DNA of 64,000 nucleotides from Chloroflexota bacterium. Lineage in GTDB: Bacteria > Chloroflexota > Dehalococcoidia > UBA2985. The stretch covers positions 1 to 64,000 of the forward strand of contig JACQTZ010000009.1 of assembly GCA_016210515.1 (NCBI GenBank), given 5' to 3'. The number at the start of each line of letters is the position of its first letter. Position 1 is the first letter of the stretch. The notes below the pieces were generated by a model. That model saw only the letters and a program-made list of their open reading frames with translations, did no database searches and was not told where the DNA came from. The position numbers and the translations under genes are program-made. Of the stretch, positions 26,729 through 34,634 are shown one piece after another.

Positions 26729-27763
26729 ATGGGTTACCATGTCGCAATAGTGGGCGCTACCGGCCTCGTGGGGGGTGAGTTCCTCAAAGTCCTCGAGCAG
26801 AGGAGCTTCCCCATGGACACCCTTCGCCTCTACGCCTCCGACCGCTCCGCGGGGAAGAAGATATCCTTCATGGGAGAGCGGTTCGAGGTAGCGGAGACGG
26901 CGGATGACTCCTTCGATGGAGTTGACATCGCTCTCTTCTCCGCCGGAGCAGACATCAGCAAGCGCTTCTCGCCCATCGCCGCCCGGGCCGGCGCGGTGGT
27001 CGTGGACAACAGCTCCGCCTTCCGCATGGATCCCCAGGTGCCCCTGGTGGTGCCCGAGGTCAATCCGGAGGACATCTGCCTGCACCGGGGCATCATTGCC
27101 AACCCCAACTGCTCCACCATCCAGATGGTGGTGGCCCTCAAACCCTTGCACCGGGTCAACCCCATTACGCGCATCGTGGTATCCACCTATCAGGCCGTCT
27201 CCGGCACCGGGTCCGCGGCGATTGAGGAGCTGCGGCAGCAGACCGCGCAGATGATGGAGGGCAATGAGGAGCAGATACGCCCCCAGGCTTACCCCCATCG
27301 GATAGCCTTTAACGCCCTGCCCTACGTGGACGGCTGGGGGGAGAGCGACTACACCACCGAGGAGTGGAAGATGGTCAACGAGACTCGCAAGATATTCCAC
27401 GAGCCGGACATGCCGGTCTGCGCCACCTGTGTCCGGGTGCCGGTGTACATCAGCCACGGCGAATCTGTGAACGTGGAGTTCGACCAGCCCATGAGCGCCC
27501 AGGAGGCCAGGGACATCCTCTCCCATGCGCCGGGGGTCAAGGTACTGGACAACCCCAAGAAGGACCTGTATCCACTGCCCATATGGGCGGCTGGCACGGA
27601 CGACGTCTTCGTGGGACGCATAAGGCAGGACGTCTCCTGCCCCAACGGCCTGGTCATGTGGGTTGTGGCCGACAACGTGCGCAAGGGCGCTGCCTTGAAC
27701 GCTGTTCAGATAGCCGAGGTGATGGTCAAAGAGGAGATGCTATCCCCATCCGGTAGGAGGTAG
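26729..27763 (+). CDS. asd: Aspartate-semialdehyde dehydrogenase
   Basis: Reduces aspartyl phosphate to the semialdehyde, the branch point for lysine, threonine and methionine. It has 344 residues. AIVGATGLVGGEFLKVLEQR is the NADP site. The active-site Cys is in IIANPNCSTIQMVVAL, and the substrate-binding part includes VSTYQAVSGTGSAAIEELR. The ATG at 26729 follows GGAGG by eight bases. dapA starts six bases after its stop. Confidence 0.96.
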   Translation: MGYHVAIVGATGLVGGEFLKVLEQRSFPMDTLRLYASDRSAGKKISFMGERFEVAETADDSFDGVDIALFSAGADISKRFSPIAARAGAVVVDNSSAFRMDPQVPLVVPEVNPEDICLHRGIIANPNCSTIQMVVALKPLHRVNPITRIVVSTYQAVSGTGSAAIEELRQQTAQMMEGNEEQIRPQAYPHRIAFNALPYVDGWGESDYTTEEWKMVNETRKIFHEPDMPVCATCVRVPVYISHGESVNVEFDQPMSAQEARDILSHAPGVKVLDNPKKDLYPLPIWAAGTDDVFVGRIRQDVSCPNGLVMWVVADNVRKGAALNAVQIAEVMVKEEMLSPSGRR

Positions 27764-27768
27764 GCAGT

Positions 27769-28671
27769 ATGGTTACCGTCGGCAGGCTCATTACTGCAAT
27801 GGTCACCCCCTTCGACGAGCAGGGAGAGGTGGAGTACGCCCAGGCCAGGCACCTGGCCTCCTCCCTTCTCGACTCCGGGAGCGACGGGCTGGTGATCTCC
27901 GGCACCACTGGGGAGTCCCCTACCCTCACCAAAGACGAGAAGCTGCGCCTCTTCCGGGAGATAAAGGCGGAGCTGGGAGACCGGGGAGCGGTGGTGGCCG
28001 GCACGGGGAACTACAGCACCGCGGAGAGCATAGAACTGACCCAAGCAGCGGAGAAGGTGGGGGTTGACGCAGCGCTCCTGGTAGTCCCCTACTACAACAA
28101 GCCCACCCAGGAGGGGTTGTACCAGCACTTCAGGGCCATCGCGGAGAGCACCGCCCTGCCCTGCATCCTGTACAACGTTCCCAGCCGCACCATAACAAGC
28201 CTCTCCTGGGAGACCACCTTGCGACTGGCCCAGGTGGACAACATCATCGGCGTGAAGGAGGCCAGCGGCGACTTCGACCAGATTGCCCACATCATCGCCG
28301 GTGCGCCCCGGGGCTTCCGGGTCTGGAGCGGCAACGACAGCGACACCTTTGGCATTATGACCATGGGGGGCTACGGCGTCGTCAGCGTGGCATCCCACCT
28401 GGTGGGACTTCAGATCAAGGGGATGATGGACCTGATACTGGCGGGGAGGACCTCCCAGGCGGCCGCGGAGCACCTCCGGCTGACGCCCATATTCAAGGGC
28501 CTCTTCATTGTGTCCAATCCCATTCCCGTGAAGTACAGCGTCAACTACGTGGGCTTCCCGGTGGGCAAGCCCAGGCTGCCCCTCACGGAGCCCGACGCTA
28601 AGACCGCAGAGCAGCTTCAGGCGATGCTAAAGGGGTACAGGATAGACCTGCCCGTAGCCGCGGGAGCGTAG
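27769..28671 (+). CDS. dapA: 4-hydroxy-tetrahydrodipicolinate synthase
   Basis: Condenses aspartate semialdehyde with pyruvate. It is a TIM-barrel protein of 300 residues. It shows ISGTTGESPTLTKDEK, the Tyr in VPYYNKPTQEGLYQHF and the Schiff-base Lys in IIGVKEASGDFDQI. GGAGGT lies just upstream of the ATG. It is the last gene of the lysine/DAP group. Confidence 0.96.
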   Translation: MVTVGRLITAMVTPFDEQGEVEYAQARHLASSLLDSGSDGLVISGTTGESPTLTKDEKLRLFREIKAELGDRGAVVAGTGNYSTAESIELTQAAEKVGVDAALLVVPYYNKPTQEGLYQHFRAIAESTALPCILYNVPSRTITSLSWETTLRLAQVDNIIGVKEASGDFDQIAHIIAGAPRGFRVWSGNDSDTFGIMTMGGYGVVSVASHLVGLQIKGMMDLILAGRTSQAAAEHLRLTPIFKGLFIVSNPIPVKYSVNYVGFPVGKPRLPLTEPDAKTAEQLQAMLKGYRIDLPVAAGA

Positions 28672-28694
28672 CGCGGAACCTGCGGACGCGCAAT

Positions 28695-29160
28695 TTCCCG
28701 CTCGTGGTGAGCCCCGATTCCACTCCGTTCCATACGAAGTCCGATTTCATCGGACTTGTCGAACCATGCGAGCGGAGCCATGTAGGGGCAGGTTTGAAAC
28801 CTGCCCCTACGGGATGAGCGGGCGAGCGCAGAGCGAGGGAGTGGAGAGACCGCCCCACCCCAGACGCCGTGGTGAGCCCGCCGAACCATTGCCACGGACG
28901 GGGGTGCCCTCGCAATGACGATGGCGTTGGTTCCCCATGCTCACCACATGAGCAGGAGTTATTTGTCCGCTCACCCTGAGAGCTTGTGAATAAATACCTT
29001 GGGATGGCCTTATTAAGACTCATTGCACAGCTGTATTGAGACCCCAAATCGGCAATCTCGCGAACAACTCACAGGCTCTGAGCTTGTCGAAGAGTCCTAG
29101 ATGCTTCGCTTTGCTCAGCATGACATCTCTCTCCGCTCATCCAAAGCCTGTCGAAAGGTG
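28695..29160. repeat. Large cluster of dispersed repeats with a 29-bp perfect palindrome
   Basis: Includes CCGATTCCACTCCGTTCCAT, GTCCGATTTCATCGGACTTG and AGAGTCCTAGATGCTTCGCT...CAGCATGACATC half-sites. At 28782-28810, GTAGGGGCAGGTTT-G-AAACCTGCCCCTAC is a perfect palindrome. About 490 bases here carry no plausible gene. Confidence 0.8.
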
Positions 29161-29185
29161 AGTGGCTAGCTTCAGGCCACAAGCT

Positions 29186-29461
29186 ATGGAACACCTTCAG
29201 AACCGGGTGCTCGTTCGGGGCCATGAGATAGCCCTGAAGGGCAAGAACCGCCCCCTCTTCTTCGACCAGCTGGAGCACAACCTCAGACAGGCGCTACAGG
29301 GAACGGCCGTGGCCCAGGTGCGCAAAAGGCACATGGGAGTGGAGATTACCCTGTCACCGGAGGCGGCCAGGGCCTCCTTATGGATTATCTTGATTAAGAG
29401 GCGCTGCTGGTGTAGGATTACGTTATTGCTGCTAGCCACACCAGCAGCCTGTGGCCGCTAG
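29186..29461 (+). pseudogene. Truncated ThiI-like (THUMP domain) fragment
   Basis: The frame begins VLVRGHEIALKGKNRPLFFD followed by QLEHNLRQALQG, the start of ThiI, the tRNA 4-thiouridine/thiazole sulfurtransferase. Resemblance stops after about 70 residues (VEITLSPEAARA), and the frame then ends in unrelated sequence with a hairpin at 29403-29448. The rest of the THUMP domain and the PP-loop ATPase are missing. It looks like the 5' remnant of a deleted thiI gene. Confidence 0.65.
29403..29448. repeat. 11-bp inverted repeat at the end of the thiI remnant
   Basis: GCTGCTGGTGT (29403-29413) pairs perfectly with ACACCAGCAGC (29438-29448) across 24 bases. A second pair, GTGGCC/GGCCAC, lies immediately after. 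It marks the point where thiI similarity ends, so it may be a deletion or insertion scar. There is no T-run for a terminator. Confidence 0.5.
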
Positions 29462-29497
29462 CCGCAACAGGCCACATTTCACGCAGAACCGGGAAGC

Positions 29498-30238
29498 ATG
29501 TCAAGAGTGCGCGCCCTCGTCTTACCCGTAGTGAGGGAGGTCATCCTTGTAATGGCCGCCTACTACGCCTATACCATTGCCAAGAACCTGATCCACTCGG
29601 ATCCCGCTGCCCAGGGATTCCAGAATGCTTGGGAGGTCATAAACCTGGAGCAGTCGCTGGGTATCTTTCATGAATCTTCTCTCCAGGGATGGCTCCTGGA
29701 AGATGCCAGAGGCGTGGTCTACTTCTTCAACTGGGTCTACACCCTGGGCTTCTGGCCCCTTATAGGAGCCACGGGCATCCTGCTTTTCATTACAGCGCAC
29801 GATGCCTATTACAAGTACCGCACTGTGCTGCTGGTGAGCCTTGGCATAGCGGTGGTCGTTTTCGCCCTCTACCCCCTGGCTCCACCAAGGTTCATGGGAG
29901 TGTTTGGTTTTGTGGACACTCTACGAATACTGGGGCCTACTCAACACATCACCCGCAGCGAGATCTTGTCCTACAATATGTACGCGGCCATGCCCAGCAT
30001 GCACTTCGCCTGGGCCCTGCTGGTATCCATGGCGTGGGCCAGCACACCCTATCTATGGGCCAAAATCGCCGCCATAGTCTACCAGACCCTCATGGCGGCC
30101 GCCGTCGTGGTCACGGGGAACCACTACTTCGTGGACGTGATTGTCTCATTGCCTGTAGTGATGGCCTCTTTCTACGTCTATCATCTGGTGCTGGCACCTT
30201 CCAGGCACAGGGCGCGCGTGCAGGACATTCGGGTCTAG
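29498..30238 (+). CDS. PAP2-like membrane phosphatase/transferase
   Basis: Integral membrane protein of 246 residues with about six helices. It belongs to the PAP2_3 type: MYAAMPSMHFAWALLVSMAW holds the first catalytic His, and VVTGNHYFVDVIVSLPVV the second His with Asp. Related proteins act on phosphatidic acid, undecaprenyl pyrophosphate or inositol lipids; the substrate here is unknown. ATG at 29498 with a weak GGGAAG site. It stands alone. Confidence 0.82.
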   Translation: MSRVRALVLPVVREVILVMAAYYAYTIAKNLIHSDPAAQGFQNAWEVINLEQSLGIFHESSLQGWLLEDARGVVYFFNWVYTLGFWPLIGATGILLFITAHDAYYKYRTVLLVSLGIAVVVFALYPLAPPRFMGVFGFVDTLRILGPTQHITRSEILSYNMYAAMPSMHFAWALLVSMAWASTPYLWAKIAAIVYQTLMAAAVVVTGNHYFVDVIVSLPVVMASFYVYHLVLAPSRHRARVQDIRV

Positions 30239-30254
30239 AAGCTATTCGGAAATT

Positions 30255-30375
30255 CCTCACCCCCTGCCCCCCTCTCCCTTGGCCAAGGGAGAAGGGGAGG
30301 AAAAGGAATCTGGGGGACACCCCCAGACCCTCGGCCCTTCGACAGGCTCAGGGTAAACTCGGGGCTTCGCCCCCT
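30255..30375. repeat. Dispersed repeats
   Basis: CCCCTCTCCCTTGG-CCAAGGGAGAAGGGG hairpin, then CCCTTCGACAGGCTCAGGGT. It separates the PAP2 gene from the convergent nudix gene. Confidence 0.7.
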
Positions 30376-30501
30376 CTGTACTCCCCCAAGCAGATTTCCC
30401 GAATGGTCTCTAGCACCTCCCGTACCAGGCTGGCTCGCCACCAGGGACGGCGACTTCTACGACGCGATAGGCGCTTTCTCCCCATCGGAAGCGCAGGCCC
30501 C

Positions 30502-31059
30502 TTACCCGTGCAATGAGTCGCCGTAGATGTGAATCACCATGAGAAGGGCGGCTATGGTCTTGGCGTCCTCGATCTCGCCTGAGCGAATCGTGTCCTGTAC
30601 CTGGGCCAGGGGCACCGGCACCACCTCTATGCTCTCATCCTCGTCGGGAGCAAGAGCGCTCCGACGCAGGTCTGTCGCTATGTAGGCGTGCATGTACTCG
30701 GTGCAGAAGCCGGGGGTCATCCAGAAGCCCGCCATGCGCTGAAGCCTTCCCGCGGTGAAGCCAATCTCCTCCTGGAGCTCCCGCAGGCATCCCTCCTCTG
30801 GGGCCTCTCCCTCTTCCAGGCCGCCCGCCGGGGCCTCCAGAAGCCATCTCTCTGGCGCTTTGCGGTACTGTCGCACCAGCAGAACCCGTCCCTGGTGGTC
30901 TACCGGCACCACAACCACCGAGGGGCCATGCTCCACAATCTCCCTCTGGGACGTCCCGCCCCTGGGCAGCTTCACAGTGTCCACCCTGACGCCGATTATC
31001 TTCCCTCTGTATATACGGCGACTATCTACGGTGGATTCCTCTGGCACCGGACTCCTCAA
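30502..31059 (-). CDS. Nudix hydrolase, ADP-ribose pyrophosphatase type
   Basis: Protein of 185 residues. The nudix box is complete: GGLEEGEAPEEGCLRELQEE followed by IGF (GX5EX7REUXEEXGU). The upstream strand VVVVPVDHQGRVLLVRQYR and FWMTPGFCTEYMHAYIA fit the ADP-ribose pyrophosphatase branch. The start codon overlaps the NAD kinase stop by four bases (ATGA), so both genes are probably coupled. This makes a nucleotide-metabolism role around NAD likely. Confidence 0.92.
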   Translation of the reverse strand: MRSPVPEESTVDSRRIYRGKIIGVRVDTVKLPRGGTSQREIVEHGPSVVVVPVDHQGRVLLVRQYRKAPERWLLEAPAGGLEEGEAPEEGCLRELQEEIGFTAGRLQRMAGFWMTPGFCTEYMHAYIATDLRRSALAPDEDESIEVVPVPLAQVQDTIRSGEIEDAKTIAALLMVIHIYGDSLHG

Positions 31060-31931
31060 GTAGTGGATGTCACCCTGGGACCGGTGGAGCGGGCGTCGGG
31101 GCTGAGGCGCTCTGTAAGGGTAGCGTAGAAGTGGTTGGATGGATGGGAGCGCAGGAACCGGGCGATGTACGGGCTTCGCTTCACCTCGACGGTTTCCTCG
31201 GGCTCCAGGGGCAGGTCCATGCGGCCGTCTATGCTGAGCACCGCCTGGTAGTCTGAGCGGATGGTGACCTCCACCACCGAGTCGGGAGGAAGCACCAGGG
31301 CCGTCCCCAGGCCCAGGTGAGTTGCCAGCGGATTGAGGAGCAGGTCACGGGACTGAGGGTGGAGTATAGGCCCTCCTGCAGAAATGGAGTAGCCCGTGCT
31401 CCCCGTCGCAGTGGCGACGATTACCGCGTCGGCACGGTAGGTGGTGAAGAGAGCGCCATCTATGCGAACCTCCAAATGCACCAGGCGGGAAACGCCACTC
31501 CTGCCCACAACTACGTCGTTCAGGGCCTGATAGGGCGCCGCCGCGTTTTTAGCTTTTTCGGAAACCGCCCTGGCCTGTAGCATGGCCCGCTCCTCTACCC
31601 ACGCCTGGCCATCCAGGTACTCCCCCACCCTGCTCACGGCCTCGTCTGCCCCCAGCTCGGTCATAAACCCCACCCTCCCCAGGTTGATTCCCAGCAGGGG
31701 TATCTCCCTGGGAGCCGCCAGCTGGGTGGCCCGGAGGATGGTGCCATCGCCCCCTACGGTGATGATGAGGGAGGTGGAGGGAGACACCCCCTGTCCCTCC
31801 ATTGCAGCCGTGGGGAGAACCCATGAGGAGCTCCCCAAGCCCAGCTTCTCCGCCAACTGGTGAGCCAGCAACTCGGCCCGGGGTATGCCGGAGTTGTACA
31901 CTATGCCTATGTTATCGGGGCCAGTCATCAC
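31056..31931 (-). CDS. nadK: NAD kinase
   Basis: Makes NADP from NAD. It has 291 residues. The GGDGT motif is at 60-64 (ITVGGDGTILRA). The usual NE motif reads N138-D139 (QALNDVVVG), and the glycine-rich substrate site TATGSTGYSISAGGPILHP is intact. The order nadK then nudix, overlapping, supports a joint transcription unit. Confidence 0.93.
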   Translation of the reverse strand: MMTGPDNIGIVYNSGIPRAELLAHQLAEKLGLGSSSWVLPTAAMEGQGVSPSTSLIITVGGDGTILRATQLAAPREIPLLGINLGRVGFMTELGADEAVSRVGEYLDGQAWVEERAMLQARAVSEKAKNAAAPYQALNDVVVGRSGVSRLVHLEVRIDGALFTTYRADAVIVATATGSTGYSISAGGPILHPQSRDLLLNPLATHLGLGTALVLPPDSVVEVTIRSDYQAVLSIDGRMDLPLEPEETVEVKRSPYIARFLRSHPSNHFYATLTERLSPDARSTGPRVTSTT

Positions 31932-32034
31932 ATCACCCCCGCCCGCCTCAGGCGGGCGTGTCCCCGCTGCTTCGCGAGACAGATTCCCGGGGACACCAGC
32001 ACTGGGAGTCTAGCATCGGGCACATAGCGTGTCA

Positions 32035-32967
32035 ACGAAGGCTACAGGAAGAGGACGGCAACCGCCTGAATGGTGTGGATGGGGAAAGGCATCCTGTCCA
32101 GGGGAGTCTCTAGAAAGCTGCTGGCATCCTAGCTACGCTACCGGGACGATTGGATATCATCAATCCTGGGAATCCACTCCAAATAGTTTTGGAACTGTAC
32201 TATGATCTTGCGAAGCTCACGCTCGTCTTTCTCAAACAGTTCCTTTAACTGGGCCTCCCGCATTGCAGCAGACTCTCTGCTTTCCTGACGCTCAAAATAA
32301 TACAACTTGGGGGTTCGCCCTTTGGTTGAGGGAACTTTATCCTCGCTGTGTTCCATCATCCGCTCCTCGAGGTCACGCGTGTGACCTATATAGAACCTGG
32401 GCTTCCCGTTCTGTTTCAGTATGTACACAAAAAACTCGCTGGCCTCGGCGTCCTTCTTCTCCCAAGCGGGGTCACGCTCAATTTGCGTGGTCGTCCGAAC
32501 ACCACCTTGGAGACCCTGGGCGCAGGAAAGGCACAAATCGTACAGGACCTTCTTAAATTTACCGCAGTTGGGGCATTTGTTAAGAAGCCCCTCTGAAAAG
32601 TCGCCATAGTGGTCGTAGCATAGAACATATTTTTCTTTAATGACCTGTTCGCAACTCCAATACTGACAGAGAGCCACTGTTGCCCACCTCCTAACTTGAG
32701 GATCACTACTAACAGCGGGTGTAGTATACACCCGGGACTGAAGAGCAGCTCTAGTGATCAACACAACCGGCCAGGTAAATAACTCGGAATTCCCTATTTC
32801 GGCCGACCCCATGCCGTCAGCAAGGCCAGAATGGGCAGCTGCAGATTACCCCCAGCCGCGCAACTCCCGCAACCTATGCTGTAATAATCCGCATGATGAC
32901 ACTCTACCCGTGTCACCCATCATTATGAGCGAGAATACGAAGGCTACAGGAAGAGGACGGCAACCGC
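32035..32967. mobile_element. GIY-YIG cassette flanked by 31-bp direct repeats at the 3' end of nuoN
   Basis: The last codons and stop of nuoN plus a few bases (31 bp; + strand starts ACGAAGGCTACAGGAAGAGG) occur twice: at 32937-32967, in the gene, and at 32035-32065, downstream. The 871 bases between hold one gene, a GIY-YIG protein. Removing one repeat and the middle would leave nuoN followed by the distal flank, as if a cassette had entered the end of nuoN and rebuilt its 3' end. No integrase is inside. The repeat ends exactly on both sides. Confidence 0.65.
32138..32677 (-). CDS. GIY-YIG nuclease-domain protein with N-terminal zinc-ribbon
   Basis: Protein of 179 residues. The N-terminal half has Cys pairs (LCQYWSCEQ; CPNCGKFKKVLYDLCLSC), probably a zinc ribbon. 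The C-terminal half is a GIY-YIG domain: FFVYILKQNGKPRFYIGHTR, then LEERMMEHSED and KLYYFERQESRESAAMREAQ, like the small UPF0213/YhbQ-type nuclease fold. The start is GTG 32677, nine bases after AGGAGG; upstream in-frame ATGs have no such site. It is the only gene in the cassette at 32035-32967. It could be a homing-type endonuclease that drives its own insertion; this is an inference. Confidence 0.8.
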   Translation of the reverse strand: MALCQYWSCEQVIKEKYVLCYDHYGDFSEGLLNKCPNCGKFKKVLYDLCLSCAQGLQGGVRTTTQIERDPAWEKKDAEASEFFVYILKQNGKPRFYIGHTRDLEERMMEHSEDKVPSTKGRTPKLYYFERQESRESAAMREAQLKELFEKDERELRKIIVQFQNYLEWIPRIDDIQSSR

Positions 32968-34431
32968 TTTCTCGGCAAAGGTCATCAGGGGGCCGGGGAA
33001 GATGCCCAGGACCAGGACGCCCAAGCCGGTGATGACCAGGGCGGCCAGGGGAACATACCCTACGGGTATCGCCTCTTCCCTCTCTGGCGGCGTCACATAC
33101 ATGACCCTGACCACTCTGAGATAGTAGTAAGCAGAGACGGCGCTGTTCACCACACCCACCACCACCAGCCATGCCAGGTCGCTCTTCATCGCGGCGGTGA
33201 ACATATACAGCTTGCCCATGAAGCCCGCCGTGGGGGGGATGCCCAGCAAGGAGACCATTGAGAACGCCAGGACGATGGCCAGAAAAGGCGCTCGCCGCCC
33301 CATGCCAGCAAAGCCGCTTATCGTATCGCTGCCCGTGCGGTTGGAGATGGCGATGATGGCGAAAAAGGCCGCCAGGTTGGTGACGGCATAGGCCACCAGA
33401 TAGAAGAGGACGCCGCTGGGGCCAAGGATTGTCTCCCCCGCGGGAGCACGAGAGGCGATGGCCGCCACGCCCACCATGAGATACCCGGCGTGGGCAATGG
33501 TGCTGTAGGCCAGCATCCGTTTGATGTTGCTCTGGGCAATGGCCACCAGGTTGCCCACCGTCATGGAGACGGCACTGAGCACGGCGAAGAGAGCACCCCA
33601 GTCGAGACTGAGCTCGCCAAAGGCCAGGTAGAACACCCGAAGGATGACGGCAAAGCCAGCCGCCTTGCTCGCCACGGAGAGATACGCCGTTATGGGAGTG
33701 GGCGCGCCCTCGTACACGTCGGGGACCCACATCTGAAAGGGCACCGAGGCAATCTTGAACCCGAAACCGGCCACTATCATGATGACACCCAGGAACAGAG
33801 CGTGGCTGCCAAAGGGCACAGTTGCATCCAGGGAGGCACCCAGTCGCTCAAGAATCGCGGCCAGATGCGTCGTCCCCGTGAATCCGTAGGTCAGGGCCAT
33901 GCCGTACAGGAGCACCGCAGAGCTCATGGCGCTAAGCAGCAGGAACTTGACCCCCGCCTCGGTGGAGCGGGCGTCCCTCAGGAGGGCGGCCAGGGCGGCC
34001 AGGGGCAGGGATGTAAGCTCCAGGGCGATATATATGGAGATGAGGTCCGTAGAGGCCGCCAGGAGCATCATCCCGCAGGCGGAGAAGAGCATCAGTCCGT
34101 AGTACTCCCCCTGGAACTGCCTTATGCGGGAGACGTACTCCACCGAGGACATGACCACCAGGGCGAGGACTCCCATGACCAGGAACTTGAAGAACAGGCT
34201 GAACCTGTCCATCACCAGGGTGTTAAAGATGCCCGCCATCTGGCCGTCCGCCTCCCCACCCAGGTCTCCCCAGAGAGCTATGCTCAACGCCAGGGGAAGG
34301 GCCAAGCCAGCCACGGAGACGGCGGCCAGCACTCCCTTTCGTCGCACCACCAAGTCCAGGAGAATTACTACCATCCCCAGGGCCGCCAGGGACAGCTCCG
34401 GAGAGAGCAGGTACACATCGTGAAGGGTCAT
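32944..34431 (-). CDS. nuoN: NADH-quinone oxidoreductase subunit N
   Basis: Membrane antiporter-like subunit of respiratory complex I. It has 495 residues and about 14 helices. The conserved proton_antipo_M core includes LTSLPLAALAALLRD and MWVPDVYEGAPTPITAYLSV, and the IKRMLAYSTIAHAGYLMVGV motif is intact. It is the last gene of the nuo operon. Its final codons are duplicated at 32035-32065. Confidence 0.96.
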   Translation of the reverse strand: MTLHDVYLLSPELSLAALGMVVILLDLVVRRKGVLAAVSVAGLALPLALSIALWGDLGGEADGQMAGIFNTLVMDRFSLFFKFLVMGVLALVVMSSVEYVSRIRQFQGEYYGLMLFSACGMMLLAASTDLISIYIALELTSLPLAALAALLRDARSTEAGVKFLLLSAMSSAVLLYGMALTYGFTGTTHLAAILERLGASLDATVPFGSHALFLGVIMIVAGFGFKIASVPFQMWVPDVYEGAPTPITAYLSVASKAAGFAVILRVFYLAFGELSLDWGALFAVLSAVSMTVGNLVAIAQSNIKRMLAYSTIAHAGYLMVGVAAIASRAPAGETILGPSGVLFYLVAYAVTNLAAFFAIIAISNRTGSDTISGFAGMGRRAPFLAIVLAFSMVSLLGIPPTAGFMGKLYMFTAAMKSDLAWLVVVGVVNSAVSAYYYLRVVRVMYVTPPEREEAIPVGYVPLAALVITGLGVLVLGIFPGPLMTFAEKAVAVLFL

Positions 34432-34489
34432 GCTGCTGCCACCTCTAAGAGGGTGTTTTCAAAGGGATGTACTACATTGCGAATTGTCC

Positions 34490-34630
34490 ACCCCCTCTCT
34501 GACTCTCCCCCGTTCCACGGGGGAGAGAAATCCCCCGACTCGTCGGGGTTAGAGCCTGCCCCTTCGGTAAACTCAGGGCAGGCTCTGAGCGAAGCCGAAG
34601 GGATGGGGGCCTTCCACGGCTTGGGAAACA
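34490..34630. repeat. Dispersed repeats inside the nuo operon (between nuoM and nuoN)
   Basis: CTCTCCCCCGTTCCACGGGGGAGAG hairpin and a GAGCCTGCCCCTTCGGTAAA / TCAGGGCAGGCTCTG pair. It splits an otherwise tight operon by about 200 bases. Confidence 0.75.
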
Positions 34631-34634
34631 CCCT

